A stretch of DNA of 64,000 bases from Sediminibacterium sp. (GCF_030695065.1 NZ_JAUYTR010000011.1:124001-188000), one strand, 5' to 3'. Shown: positions 8,929 to 17,222, numbered from the stretch's first letter. Notes: generated by a model from the sequence alone, not told the origin. Program-made: numbers and translations.

Positions 8929-9003
8929 GCAACGCTTTGCCGCATTTCGATGGCGGGGATTTTCAGCACTAAACTTCCACTTTTGCAAAACGGCTGTTAG
9001 TGG
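8929..9003 (-). repeat. attC-like site 2 (GGCG family, short)
   Basis: Starts GGCAACG, ends GCTGTTAGTGG. Outer arms GCTTTGCCG and GCAAAACGGC; middle GATGGCGGGGATTTTCAGCAC relates it to sites 11, 13, 15 and 21. Its left box GGCAAC pairs with GTTGCC of site 1 across the membrane-protein cassette. Confidence 0.75.
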
Positions 9004-9011
9004 TTCGGTTT

Positions 9012-9584
9012 TTATTCTTTTTTGTCATTTAAAAATTCGTCTGTAAAGTGTCCTCTTTGTTTTGGTTTTGAAAATTTGTCATTGTTAAATAATTGAGAAT
9101 TTCCTTTTGGAATTGAGAGCGAAGTCCATCCGTTTTCCGCAAGCATTTTTCCCAAAAATACAATTTGACCAATGTGATATGGATAATGTGCAAGTTGTCG
9201 GTTAATTGCTTCGGTTACAGTGTGTCCTTGATTGCGTATGTAAATAATTTTGTCAAGGTCGTTCGTTGTCAAAGAGTTGATTGATTTGAAAAGACAATTC
9301 CAACATTCGTTCCATTTGTCAAAAAGTTCTTCCCTGTTTTTAATGTCGTTTTCAAATTCAGCGTCCCTGTCACGAAATTCTTTTTCTCCGTCCGTAGTCA
9401 AAAAGTCTGTCCAACGTGAAAGCATATTTCCCCAAAGATGTTTTACAATTGTTGCAATACTGTTGCTGTCGTCATTGTATTTCCAAAATAACTTGTCGTC
9501 TTTCAATTGTGAAAATGTTTTGTCGCCAAGCATTTTGTAATACTCGAACTGTTTTTTTACGCTTTCTAAATAGTCGTTTGGCAT
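9012..9584 (-). CDS. DinB-like protein (DUF1572)
   Basis: 190 residues, a predicted four-helix bundle. His49, His133 and His137 occupy the places of the three metal-binding histidines of DinB/YfiT-like proteins (TIVKHL and LAHYPYHIGQ). Members of the superfamily are metal-dependent thiol transferases or damage-induced proteins; the reaction of this one is not known. It is cytosolic. A single-gene cassette, bounded by GTTAGTGGTTCGG and its wobble-paired complement near 9612-9624. Confidence 0.8.
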   Translation of the reverse strand: MPNDYLESVKKQFEYYKMLGDKTFSQLKDDKLFWKYNDDSNSIATIVKHLWGNMLSRWTDFLTTDGEKEFRDRDAEFENDIKNREELFDKWNECWNCLFKSINSLTTNDLDKIIYIRNQGHTVTEAINRQLAHYPYHIGQIVFLGKMLAENGWTSLSIPKGNSQLFNNDKFSKPKQRGHFTDEFLNDKKE

Positions 9585-9620
9585 AATTTCTTGTCTTATT
9601 GTGTGTCGTACTAAACGGAC

Positions 9621-9730
9621 CGCTAATGTTCAGGCTTTACACAGGGTTGGGATTGGTTGTTCCTACTGCTGGCTTGGCCACTACTGACGCGATTAGTTAA
9701 AGCCCAACTTGCGTAAGGCATTTTGTTGTG
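9621..9730 (-). repeat. attC-like site 3 (short form)
   Basis: Starts CGCTAATG, ends TTTTGTTGTGCAAC. It shares the internal deletion of site 1. The GTTGTGCA box pairs with TGCACAAC near 10361-10368, defining a cassette that holds the secreted protein gene 9901-10263 and about 170 bp of non-coding sequence (9731-9900) in which nothing else is visible. Confidence 0.8.
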
Positions 9731-9900
9731 CAACGTTTTGCTTCCGTTCCAAACGATTTCTATAAAATTTACAGTTTCGACTCCTTTCAATTAAAGTGCC
9801 TTCCAAAAATATCTTCATTTCAATCCATATTCCTTCATCTCTTTTATTGTCTGGAACATACATCTAACCTGCCAAAATAATTTAATGCAGGGCTAACTTA

Positions 9901-10263
9901 TTAATTTCTCCCAGGAGTAAGAAGCAATTTTTGATTTTTTAAATATTGTGATATAGACATGTTCGATTGATACGTACTATCTGGAGTAATACATGGCATA
10001 TTATCAATATTCATTGAATATAATTCTAACCCATTACCGAGGTTTCCTTTATAGATTGACCTGTTATCTGTAATCAAAACAGGCATCTTATTTTTATATA
10101 ATGCATAGGGGTTATTAGTAAACGGATAAACACTTTTCAAAGTGTCAGTCAATGACTTTTTCTTCAACATTTGAAAATATTTGGGAACTTTAGGGCTAGG
10201 TAGTTGAGCAAAAATATAATTAGTTGCGAAAAACAGAAATATGGTTAGGAGAAACCGTCTCAT
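9901..10263 (-). CDS. Small secreted protein of unknown function
   Basis: 120 residues with a clear signal peptide (RRFLLTIFLFFATNYIFAQ). The mature part is hydrophilic with no recognised motif. It is the first cassette next to the attI-like site at 10361-10440, the position usually taken by the newest cassette in an integron. Codon use and length look like its neighbours. Confidence 0.65.
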   Translation of the reverse strand: MRRFLLTIFLFFATNYIFAQLPSPKVPKYFQMLKKKSLTDTLKSVYPFTNNPYALYKNKMPVLITDNRSIYKGNLGNGLELYSMNIDNMPCITPDSTYQSNMSISQYLKNQKLLLTPGRN

Positions 10264-10360
10264 AAAAGTATTTTATATGTTGTAAGTTAAATTATTTTCT
10301 TAATACTGTATGCTTCAGCTATAATTATTACAGTCTTCGGTCAAATTATAAAAATTATGT

Positions 10361-10440
10361 TGCACAACACATTAATATGCGATACTCAAATATTGAAAAT
10401 AATAGTGTTAGCATTGTAAATGTGTAATATATTATTACAA
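10361..10440 (-). promoter_or_regulatory. attI-like site of a relic module
   Basis: About 75 bp aligning well with 30727-30803: both read CAACACAT(A/T)AATAT(A/G)CG followed by TACTCAA, a TTGAAA stretch, TAGCATT.TAAATG and a TATTA-rich tail. In both places the match begins exactly where the cassette end (TGCACAAC here, CATACAAC there) stops. Here it is followed directly by the leader repeat (10431-10489) with no recombinase gene between them, so the gene seems to have been deleted. Confidence 0.65.
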
Positions 10441-10489
10441 ACGAAACAATTTGAGGAAGAATAAATTGGGGTAATTCAATTTATGAATA
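10431..10489 (-). repeat. Dispersed leader repeat, copy 2 (partial)
   Basis: Contains ATTACAAACGAAACAATT and AATAAATTGGGGTAATTCAA, matching 370-425 and 31958-32012. The segment overlapping the recombinase start codons is missing. It sits next to an attI-like site, as expected for a module that lost its recombinase gene. Confidence 0.7.
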
Positions 10490-10584
10490 TTTAGTGATAT
10501 TATATGCCACTTTGCTACAAAATACCTAAAATATTACCATAACTTTTATACATATATTTGTAATTTTTACCCTAACTTTATAAC

Positions 10585-11946
10585 ATGTTTAAAAGACAAC
10601 TTTTACTGGAGCTTGAAAAATGGAGGCATAATAAGCCCCGCAAACCGCTTGTAATTAGAGGTGCAAGGCAAGTTGGGAAAACAACCCTTGTGAATCAATT
10701 TGCTGCACAATATGAACAATACATCTATTTAAATCTTGAGCTATCAGAGGATAAGGAACCCTTTGAAAATTTCACATCAATAGAGAACTTAATCAATACA
10801 TTATTCTTTCTTAAAAGTAAAATACTAGCTAAAAAAAGTACCACACTGATATTTATTGATGAAATTCAAGCAGTGCCAAAGGCATTAAATACGCTAAGAT
10901 ATTTTTATGAACTAGCGCCTGAAATTTCAGTTATTGCTGCTGGAAGTATGCTTGAAACTTTGTTTGACAAGAATATAAGTTTCCCCATTGGTCGCGTAGA
11001 ATATAAAGTGATCAGACCAGTTTCGTTTCCCGAATTCCTATCGGCAATTGGTGAGAACGCAGTATTAGAACAGTTAACACAAGTTCCAGTGGCTGCATTT
11101 GCTCAAACAAAATTATTACGCTTGTTTCATACTTATGCTTTAATAGGAGGCATGCCAGAAATTATTCAACATTACGCAACATATAAGGACCTCGTAGCAT
11201 TAAGCCCTATTTATGATTCCTTAATAAGTGGATATATGGATGATGTTGAAAAATATGCAAAAAGCAATGCGCAAATTTTACACATCAGACATTGTATTCA
11301 AAGTTCATTTGCTCAAGCTGGAAAAAGAATAAAGTTTGAAGGTTTTGGAAATGCAGCATATAAGTCACGCGAAATGGGAGAATCGTTACGCACATTAGAA
11401 AAGGCATTACTATTACAACTGATTTATCCTTGCACAACTGCCACTGTACCAATGGTACCTAATATAAAAAAATCACCTAGACTTCAAATTTTGGATTCAG
11501 GACTATTAAATTACTATGTAGGGATTCAGAAAGAAATTATAGGCACGAATGATTTAAATAGTATTTATCAAGGAACTCTAATTGAACATCTTATTGGACA
11601 AGAATTATTAGCATTTCAATATAATGCATTAAGTGCACTTCAATTTTGGGTAAGAGAAAAAAAAGAGTCAACAGCTGAAGTTGATTATCTATTTCAATAC
11701 GATGGATTAATCATACCCATTGAAGTTAAGTCTGGTAAAGAAGGCACCCTAAAATCATTACATAGTTACATGGACATAGCTCCACACAATATGGCTATTC
11801 GATTTTATGCAGGTGCATTAAATATTACAGATGCCATTACCCAAAAAGGAAAGCAATACAAAATACTCAACCTACCTTACTATCTAGGTTCTCAAATTGA
11901 GAACTATATTGCTTGGTTTATTGAAACAAAAAAGCCAGCACTTTAG
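10585..11946 (+). CDS. P-loop ATPase with DUF4143 domain
   Basis: 453 residues. Walker A is RGARQVGKTT (Gly26-Thr33) and Walker B is IFIDEIQ (Asp92-Glu93), followed by a VIAAGS sensor segment; the C-terminal half has the DUF4143 nuclease-like core (EVDYLFQYDGLIIPIEVKSG). This is the AAA_14/DUF4143 family, widespread and of unclear cellular role. It is one of very few plus-strand genes and has no attC-like site on its own, so it is an insertion between two cassette modules rather than a cassette. It begins about 95 bp after the leader repeat. Confidence 0.85.
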   Translation: MFKRQLLLELEKWRHNKPRKPLVIRGARQVGKTTLVNQFAAQYEQYIYLNLELSEDKEPFENFTSIENLINTLFFLKSKILAKKSTTLIFIDEIQAVPKALNTLRYFYELAPEISVIAAGSMLETLFDKNISFPIGRVEYKVIRPVSFPEFLSAIGENAVLEQLTQVPVAAFAQTKLLRLFHTYALIGGMPEIIQHYATYKDLVALSPIYDSLISGYMDDVEKYAKSNAQILHIRHCIQSSFAQAGKRIKFEGFGNAAYKSREMGESLRTLEKALLLQLIYPCTTATVPMVPNIKKSPRLQILDSGLLNYYVGIQKEIIGTNDLNSIYQGTLIEHLIGQELLAFQYNALSALQFWVREKKESTAEVDYLFQYDGLIIPIEVKSGKEGTLKSLHSYMDIAPHNMAIRFYAGALNITDAITQKGKQYKILNLPYYLGSQIENYIAWFIETKKPAL

Positions 11947-12126
11947 AGATGACTTTCTGAATTTGTATCGCATGCCACCTTTATGAGTAGTGCATCGTAA
12001 ATTTATGGTTTGGGGGGATTGGAATCGCAGTGTTACTTTTTACTCTCCGTGTATTTGGTCATGACATGACTTGCAGACGTATACAAGCCAATCGATTGAA
12101 TCTGATCCGATATTATTTTTAATATA
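11947..12126. repeat. Mosaic of dispersed repeats
   Basis: 11958-12010 (TTTGTATCGCA ... TAGTGCATCGTA) resembles 40616-40680. 12005-12125 (GGGGGGATTGG ... CAAGCCAATCGATTG) resembles 38415-38540. Both matches continue into the related genes at 12127 and 38540, so this is a rearranged copy of the 38-41 kb region. No gene is seen here. Confidence 0.6.
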
Positions 12127-12400
12127 TTAATCTTCAGGATGCTTCCACCCTAAATCGTTCATGATTTTTTCGAATGCAAAATATCCGTACGTATCTTGAG
12201 TAAAGCAGATGTAGTATTTAGATGTGTCAAGTTGTTTTATCATTATACTTTTTTCATCTACTAAACGATAGCTATCAACTAATGTATTTTCTTCATTATA
12301 TACTACTTTAAATTTTTTCTGGGCACTAATGTTATATGCAAAAAAAAGAGAAATTAAAGTCAATATAATGTTTCGGATTGGAATAATAATGCTAATGCTA
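12127..12400 (-). pseudogene. Internally deleted copy of the 38540 gene
   Basis: The frame reads LTLISLFFAYNISAQKKFKVVYNEE and on through YICFTQDTYGYFA, then jumps to FEKIMNDLGWKHPED. The intact paralogue at 38540-39166 has about 130 extra residues between those two parts. The junction falls in a short shared GCAAAAT/GTAAAAT stretch. The ATG of the paralogue is ATT here, leaving only a TTG start. Both changes point to a dead gene. Confidence 0.85.
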
Positions 12401-12448
12401 GAGGCTTTTAGAATGGTAGATGATCTTTGATATTCTACTAGTTTTGCC

Positions 12449-12555
12449 TTAGTAAAATCAATTAGTTAAAGCCAATTTACTAAAGTTGATTTGAAGCACC
12501 AAAGTTGATAGGCCATTGCTGAAAGCCCAACTTGCATAAAGCCTTTTGTTCTAGG
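12449..12555 (-). repeat. attC-like site 4 (left part missing)
   Basis: Matches the right two-thirds of the standard site (ATTAGTTAAAGCC ... AACTTGCATAAAGCC) and ends TTGTTCTAGGC. The left arm is replaced by unrelated sequence. The GTTCTAGGCA box pairs exactly with TGCCTAGAAC at 13057-13066 across the next cassette. Confidence 0.85.
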
Positions 12556-12563
12556 CATGGATA

Positions 12564-13010
12564 TCAGTCACTCCAACTATCAGATACGCCACTTATTTTC
12601 AATCTGCGTTTCGCTAAACTGTCCAGCCACTTACTAGTCAGTTTTTTCATGATAAATCCTAGTGGTCTTTTTCCATTGGCTCCTTCCGCCCTTTGGATGC
12701 CTTGAGTAGAGTCCACCTTTAGGTATTCATTATCGATTGTCGTTAGACTGTCAATTATGTGAAGGTCATTCGCTGTAAGAAATGGCTCAGTAAAACCACT
12801 ATTGTCAATAACAATTATTTCTTGAACAGCATTTGAATTATTGTAGCTCTTTCTAAGCAGTTGCCTTAAGTAAGTTAATTTGAATTGATCCAAATAAATC
12901 TCTTTCAATTGTTTTTTTTGGGATGTAATTCTCCGTGTACTATCACATGAGGATGCGAACAATATCATCAAAAAAATTATAGAGCTTAATATTTGATTTT
13001 TATTCAACAT
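12564..13010 (-). CDS. Lipoprotein of unknown function
   Basis: 148 residues with a lipoprotein signal peptide (LMILFASSC, lipobox cysteine near residue 22), so it is expected to be lipid-anchored in the envelope. The mature region is charged and predicted mixed alpha/beta with no recognised family. Single-gene cassette with perfect 10-bp terminal complementarity. Confidence 0.75.
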   Translation of the reverse strand: MLNKNQILSSIIFLMILFASSCDSTRRITSQKKQLKEIYLDQFKLTYLRQLLRKSYNNSNAVQEIIVIDNSGFTEPFLTANDLHIIDSLTTIDNEYLKVDSTQGIQRAEGANGKRPLGFIMKKLTSKWLDSLAKRRLKISGVSDSWSD

Positions 13011-13056
13011 AAATATTGTCTTACTAATTTTGATAATTCAGACTGATTGTTGAGCT

Positions 13057-13190
13057 TGCCTAGAACGGCCGAGGCTTTACGCAGTGGGGGATTTAGGAAA
13101 ACTAAATTGTCAACCAGCACGAATATATAATAGAAGCAAAAAATTGCAATGAACGATGTCAGCCCCCATTGAGCCAAACGGGTGTTATTT
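13057..13190 (-). repeat. attC-like site 5 (divergent)
   Basis: Starts TAGAACG and GCCGAGGCTTTACGCAGTGGGGG; the right arm is CCCCCATTGAGCC followed by GTGTTATTT. The outer stem is kept but the middle is unrelated to the standard form. Confidence 0.7.
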
Positions 13191-13195
13191 GCATA

Positions 13196-13588
13196 TTATT
13201 TAAGCCTTTCTAATTTTCCTTTTCTCTTAACTAAGTTTTTATAGTCCCATTGTATTTCTCTTGACTTTTTAAGCCAACGAATTAAATCATTTGTTTTTAT
13301 TTCTATCTTGTTGTTATAAAAAGTAGAAGCGTCTTTAAACTTCTGTCCTTTAATGTTTAAATTTTCTTCGTTAAAGTCTGCACCGCTCCAAAACATTAGT
13401 CTTATTCCATTTTTCTGTTTAGAATATCCAACTGTCGGGTTGTTGTCTAAAAACCAAACCGGGTGAGCGTGCCAAATTTTACTTTCTGCTTCTGTCAATT
13501 CACTCCCAATTGTCGTTGCAAGTAAGTCGCAGATTTCTTTGTCTGTTTCCGTCTGTTGGTTGTTATATGATTTAATTTCTTTATTCAT
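13196..13588 (-). CDS. DUF1801 domain protein (YdhG-like)
   Basis: 130 residues. The central part (KIWHAHPVWFLDNNPTVGYS, then GIRLMFWSGADF) matches the DUF1801/YdhG fold, a small frataxin-like alpha/beta domain of unknown activity found in many Gram-negative and Gram-positive genomes. There is no signal peptide, so it is cytosolic. Single-gene cassette between sites 5 and 6; the terminal pair is short (GTTAT). Confidence 0.7.
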   Translation of the reverse strand: MNKEIKSYNNQQTETDKEICDLLATTIGSELTEAESKIWHAHPVWFLDNNPTVGYSKQKNGIRLMFWSGADFNEENLNIKGQKFKDASTFYNNKIEIKTNDLIRWLKKSREIQWDYKNLVKRKGKLERLK

Positions 13589-13621
13589 ACTGATTTTCGT
13601 TGTGGTCGTCTAACATATAGC

Positions 13622-13787
13622 CCATAACGAGCAGGGCTTTGTGCAGGTTGGGAATGCTTGCTCCTGCTGCTGGCTTGGACACTAAAAACTCGATTAGCTA
13701 AAGCCAAATTACTGAAGTTGATTTTAAACTCCAAAGCTGATGGACCATTGCTGAAAACCCAACTTGCGTAAAGCCTTTTGTTACCTG
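13622..13787 (-). repeat. attC-like site 6 (standard)
   Basis: Starts ATAACGAG, ends TTTTGTTACCTG. Outer arms GGGCTTTGTGCAGGTTGGG and CCCAACTTGCGTAAAGCC. The GTTACCTGTG box matches CACAAGTAAC at 14404-14413 with one transition. Confidence 0.9.
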
Positions 13788-13792
13788 TGGTT

Positions 13793-14092
13793 TTACTCTT
13801 GTATTTTGTTTTTCAAATCCATTTTTGCATGCAAGATCCTAGCTATTTCAACTTTACCCAGGCTCAGCTTTCTATAGAAAAGTATGTGCTGCCCAGCTTT
13901 AAATCCTAAAATTTCTACACTTATTTCGGGATAATTTTTGCCTATAACCTTACCAACTGCTATCTCTTGACAAGAATCTAAAAGCATGAAGTAGTATTTG
14001 TCAGCTTGTCTCTCTGACCAGGTATCAACTGTATATTCCCAAATCGATGATAAATCTTGAACTGCCTTATTTGTTAGAGAGTAACTACCCAT
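13793..14092 (-). CDS. parE: ParE-family toxin
   Basis: 99 residues with the RelE/ParE fold pattern: an N-terminal LTNKAVQDLSSIWEYT helix, the ADKYYFMLLDSC helix, and a C-terminal ILFYRKLSLGKVEIARILHAKMD strand pair. ParE proteins poison DNA gyrase; the RelE branch cleaves ribosome-bound mRNA. The partner antitoxin is ParD-like, which favours ParE. It overlaps the antitoxin gene by 8 bp, antitoxin first. A cassette-borne toxin-antitoxin pair can stabilise an array against loss. Confidence 0.9.
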   Translation of the reverse strand: MGSYSLTNKAVQDLSSIWEYTVDTWSERQADKYYFMLLDSCQEIAVGKVIGKNYPEISVEILGFKAGQHILFYRKLSLGKVEIARILHAKMDLKNKIQE

Positions 14093-14336
14093 TTATTCTT
14101 CTAGTAGCTTTTAACTTTTCAAGATGCTTTTTAGGGTCGAAACTTCTAGCCACACCACTTTCAATACCATCTGTAATGGCTTTCTTGAGTGCTTGAATTT
14201 TTGACTCCTCCTCTTCTAAAAGCCGAAGACCTGCCCTTATTACTTCGCTAGCATTCTTAAATCTTCCTGTTGAAACTTTGTCGTCAACGAAATCTTCAAA
14301 GTGATCCCCTAATGAAATGGAGGTATTGCGTCCCAT
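14085..14336 (-). CDS. parD: ParD-family antitoxin
   Basis: 83 residues. The N-terminus (TSISLGDHFEDFVDDKVSTG) is a ribbon-helix-helix DNA-binding domain followed by RFKNASEVIRAGLRLLEE, the signature of type II ParD antitoxins. The C-terminal tail, rich in charged residues, would wrap the toxin. It is the first gene of the cassette and is expected to repress its own promoter. Confidence 0.92.
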   Translation of the reverse strand: MGRNTSISLGDHFEDFVDDKVSTGRFKNASEVIRAGLRLLEEEESKIQALKKAITDGIESGVARSFDPKKHLEKLKATRRING

Positions 14337-14403
14337 TAATTAATATTTTAAGTAAATGTACCAAAAATTGGTAACTTTTCAAATTTCTGAGGTGTTAATA
14401 AAT

Positions 14404-14572
14404 CACAAGTAACGTCTGGGGCTTTACGCAGGTTGGAAATAGTTGTTCCTGCTGCTGACTTGGCCACTAAAAAACCCGATTAGTTGAAAGCCAAATTACT
14501 GAAGTTGATTAGCACTACCAAAGCTGATGGGCCTTTACTGAAGCCCAAATTGCGCAAAGCCTTTTGTTAGAG
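14404..14572 (-). repeat. attC-like site 7 (standard)
   Basis: Starts AAGTAACG, ends TTTTGTTAGAGGT. It is nearly identical in its middle and right arm to site 29 at 63476-63643 (both have CTGAAGCCCAAATTGCGC). Both sites lie downstream of NERD genes, so attC and gene moved together. Confidence 0.92.
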
Positions 14573-14580
14573 GTATGCAT

Positions 14581-15264
14581 TTAAAAATCTTGAGGATTCC
14601 ACTTACTTCGAATATTCTCAACATGTTGAATTCTAACATCTCTATCCTCGCCATAATTAACAGATTCAAATAATATGGCCTCAATGTCAGCCAAATTAGT
14701 ATATGTTGATTCCCTACTTGTTTGAATAAGATTGGTAATAGCTTCTAATGCTTCAGTAGATTTTACAATACTTATTTCGCTTGGGATTTGTGATAAATTC
14801 TTCAAAACACAGTCACCATAAAAGACGATTAAGGAATAAAATGGAATATCATCTAAGTTGGATAACCTACTCTTTAGAAACTTTATATGACTTTTATTTT
14901 GAAAAATTGGATTGTAAAAGGAATACTTCTTTTTACCATAAGCTAAAACTTGAACCCATTTTGTTTGATTTCCAGTCCCAAATATCCAACCTCTTAAATG
15001 CTTTACTTCTACTACAATAATCCCAACCTCTGTTATAATTACAACATCAACTTGAGAGAAACTCCCATCTGATTTTTGTACATATAAATCATGAAATATC
15101 CTTTCAGGAGAAAATCCGCTTTTAAGAAGTCGTAGTATTAAGTCCCTTTCTGACCATGTACCCCTTCCCTTATGAGTTACAGTTCTAAGTAATTTATCAT
15201 TTTGAACATCTCGATAAATGAGAACAAGAACAATAGAAACCAAGATTAGAATGATAATCCACAT
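14581..15264 (-). CDS. NERD-domain membrane-anchored protein
   Basis: 227 residues. An N-terminal membrane anchor (IIILILVSIVLVLIY) is followed by a nuclease-related domain (NERD) with a PD-(D/E)xK-like core: GTWSERDLILRLL, then SQVDVVIITEVGIIVVEVKHLRG, where Asp, Glu and Lys would form the metal site. NERD proteins are suspected nucleases, but this is untested for most. A close relative is cut by the right end of the window (63652). Cassette terminal pair GTTAGAGGTA/TACCGCTATC is imperfect. Confidence 0.85.
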   Translation of the reverse strand: MWIIILILVSIVLVLIYRDVQNDKLLRTVTHKGRGTWSERDLILRLLKSGFSPERIFHDLYVQKSDGSFSQVDVVIITEVGIIVVEVKHLRGWIFGTGNQTKWVQVLAYGKKKYSFYNPIFQNKSHIKFLKSRLSNLDDIPFYSLIVFYGDCVLKNLSQIPSEISIVKSTEALEAITNLIQTSRESTYTNLADIEAILFESVNYGEDRDVRIQHVENIRSKWNPQDF

Positions 15265-15302
15265 AGTAAAATAAATAATTATGCACTTATTTTGTTTTGC
15301 TA

Positions 15303-15475
15303 CTTACCGCTATCGTCCGAGGCTTAACGCAGGTTGGATGATTTGTGTTTCTACCGCTGGCTTGGACACTACTGACGCGATTAGCTAAAGCCAAATTACA
15401 GAAGTTGATTTGAAACTCCAAAGCTGATGGGCCATTGCTGAAAGTCCAACTTGCGCAAAGCCTTTTGTTGGCTGC
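15303..15475 (-). repeat. attC-like site 8 (standard)
   Basis: Starts CCGCTATCG, ends TTTTGTTGGCTGC. Outer arms GGCTTAACGCAGGTTGG and CCAACTTGCGCAAAGCC. GTTGGCTGC pairs exactly with GCAGCCAAC at 16470-16478. Confidence 0.92.
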
Positions 15476-15493
15476 TGCTTTTGTATCTTTATA

Positions 15494-16438
15494 TTATAAA
15501 ACGCCGAACTTGCTATTCTTGTAATCAATAATTACTATTTTGTCTGCAAACAAAACAGGACCAATTAAACCAATGATTTTTTCTTCCTTATTAAACTGAA
15601 CATCACTGTCTTGGTCGGAAAATTGTACTTTTTTAATATTAAGTCTTTTGTTATTTAGGTAAACTTCTTTTTTCAAGTTTTTATTATAGTAAGTAACAGA
15701 TTGTCCCCAAGTATTGCCATTTAAAAATTCTTGTGGGGCTTCATTCAAGTCTGTAAACTGCTTGATAGTTTCTTTATCAAATAGTAAATCTCCTAAACAA
15801 TTTCCTGTGTCAAACATTACATATTGTATGCTATCGCCAATTAATATTGGAATTTTTATTCTTCCCTTTCTAATTACAACATTAACGAAGTTAGCTTTTG
15901 AATACTGTTTTGGTAATTCGTCAAATGTTTTTAGTCTGTTATTTACAAAGTCAATAACAAGAATTTTGCCTTGAAACAAATCTGGTGCAATTGTTCCGAT
16001 TAATTTTTGAGTTTTAGTATTTATTGAGTCAATTAGTATTTCGTCGCCAAAGTCGGGAATAAGTGCGATGTTTCTATTTCGATAAGTTGTTTTGTCTAAT
16101 TTCATATTTAGACCTTTTAGAAAATAGCTCTTTCGCCCGTTGAGATAATAGGGGTTAATTGTAGTGTCTAATTTTTGAATTACCAAAGGGTATTGTTGAG
16201 AGAATGGCTTAAAAGAATTCTCATAAATCATCGTTGTTGTTGCTCCAAGGTCTAATTGTCCACAAAGATTATAAGGAAGATTTTCAATTTTTACAGGAAT
16301 TGATATAGCTACTTTTGGATAATATTTTCCAAAAATTGTTTCACCGTGCCAATCAAATTTTATCCATTTGTTTTGGGCTTGTCCCAATAATGTATTAGTG
16401 CAAATAAATAGTAAAAACAAAAGGTTTCTGTATTTCAT
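15494..16438 (-). CDS. Secreted retropepsin-like aspartic protease homologue
   Basis: About 314 residues from the Met before KYRNLLFLLF, which begins a signal peptide; the 13 upstream codons run toward the attC and look spurious. Two aspartyl-protease-like motifs are seen: QLDLGATTT (Asp63, with Leu where Thr is usual) and MFDTGNCLGD (Asp210). Pairs of such motifs suggest a single-chain two-lobed pepsin-like fold. With DLG in one lobe, activity is uncertain. Expected in the periplasm. Single-gene cassette. Confidence 0.7.
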   Translation of the reverse strand: MKYRNLLFLLFICTNTLLGQAQNKWIKFDWHGETIFGKYYPKVAISIPVKIENLPYNLCGQLDLGATTTMIYENSFKPFSQQYPLVIQKLDTTINPYYLNGRKSYFLKGLNMKLDKTTYRNRNIALIPDFGDEILIDSINTKTQKLIGTIAPDLFQGKILVIDFVNNRLKTFDELPKQYSKANFVNVVIRKGRIKIPILIGDSIQYVMFDTGNCLGDLLFDKETIKQFTDLNEAPQEFLNGNTWGQSVTYYNKNLKKEVYLNNKRLNIKKVQFSDQDSDVQFNKEEKIIGLIGPVLFADKIVIIDYKNSKFGVL

Positions 16439-16469
16439 ATTTCTGTCTAAATATAAGGTTATTAAAGTT

Positions 16470-16637
16470 GCAGCCAACGTTCGGGACTTAACGCAGGTTG
16501 GGGAAGGTTAGTTCCTGCTGCTGGGTTGGCCACTAAAAACTCGATTAGCTAAAGCCAAATTACTGAAGTTGATTGAAACTCCAAAGCTGATGGGCCATTG
16601 CTGAAAGCCCAACTTGCGTAAAGCCTTTTGTTATGCG
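16470..16637 (-). repeat. attC-like site 9 (standard)
   Basis: Starts GCCAACG, ends TTTTGTTATGCGGC. The stop codon of the higA gene is the TAA of this site's coding-strand CATAACAAAAGG. GTTATGCGGC pairs exactly with GCCGCATAAC at 17287-17296. Confidence 0.92.
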
Positions 16638-16930
16638 GCTGTATTACTGTATCTCGATATAGAAGCTAACTCGGATTTAAGCAAAAAATTCTCTTCTTCA
16701 ATATCAAAATCATCCTGTAGTCCTAACCAGAATTTAGCTGATGTCCCGAAGTATTTTGAGAATCTCAGAGCGGTATCTGCTGTAATTCTACGATTACCTT
16801 TAATGATTGCAGAAATCCTTGTCTGTGGAATTCCTGTGTCCTTACAAAGCCTATATGCAGAAATTCTAAGTGGGATTAGAAATTCTTCTTGCAAAATCTC
16901 TCCAGGATGGACATTTTTTATACGTTTCAT
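16631..16930 (-). CDS. higA: HigA-type antitoxin
   Basis: 99 residues. The start HPGEILQEEFL and the helix-turn-helix near residues 15-70 (CKDTGIPQTRISAIIKGNRRITADTALRFSKYFGTSAKFWLGLQ) are diagnostic of HigA/VapI antitoxins. It lies 10 bp downstream of the higB toxin gene, the reversed order typical of higBA. It binds HigB and represses the operon. Its stop codon is supplied by the attC-like site, so the gene end and cassette end coincide. Confidence 0.93.
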   Translation of the reverse strand: MKRIKNVHPGEILQEEFLIPLRISAYRLCKDTGIPQTRISAIIKGNRRITADTALRFSKYFGTSAKFWLGLQDDFDIEEENFLLKSELASISRYSNTAA

Positions 16931-16940
16931 TTTTCCACTT

Positions 16941-17222
16941 TTAGTGATAATCTATGATTTCAACATCGGAAGAATTACCAGAATCCCATTTAAATATTAT
17001 TCGCCACTGGTCATTTATCCGAATTGAGTAAAAGTCCTTTAGGTTACCCTTTAATTTCTCCAACTTATTAGATGGTGGTATCTGTAAATCCGTGAGATCT
17101 TGAGAGTTATTAAGCATTCTTAACTTACGCCTAGAAACCTCTTGAATCGTATTAGGTATTTTCTTAACCCTTTCCCCGTCCCAAATTTTTTGTGTGTCCT
17201 TAGAACCAAAAGAAAGAATCAT
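16941..17222 (-). CDS. higB: HigB-type toxin
   Basis: 93 residues. MILSFGSKDTQKIWDGERVKKIP and the C-terminal DFYSIRINDQWRIIFKWD are hallmarks of HigB/RelE-superfamily mRNA interferases, which cut ribosome-bound mRNA. The conserved Arg/Trp residues in the last strand are kept, so it is likely active. First gene of a two-gene toxin-antitoxin cassette bounded by a perfect 10-bp terminal pair. Confidence 0.93.
   Translation of the reverse strand: MILSFGSKDTQKIWDGERVKKIPNTIQEVSRRKLRMLNNSQDLTDLQIPPSNKLEKLKGNLKDFYSIRINDQWRIIFKWDSGNSSDVEIIDYH

Noticed and set aside
10585..11946. DUF4143 ATPase as a cassette gene
   Set aside because: It is on the opposite strand with no complete attC-like site or terminal pair around it; it is better seen as an insertion at a module border.
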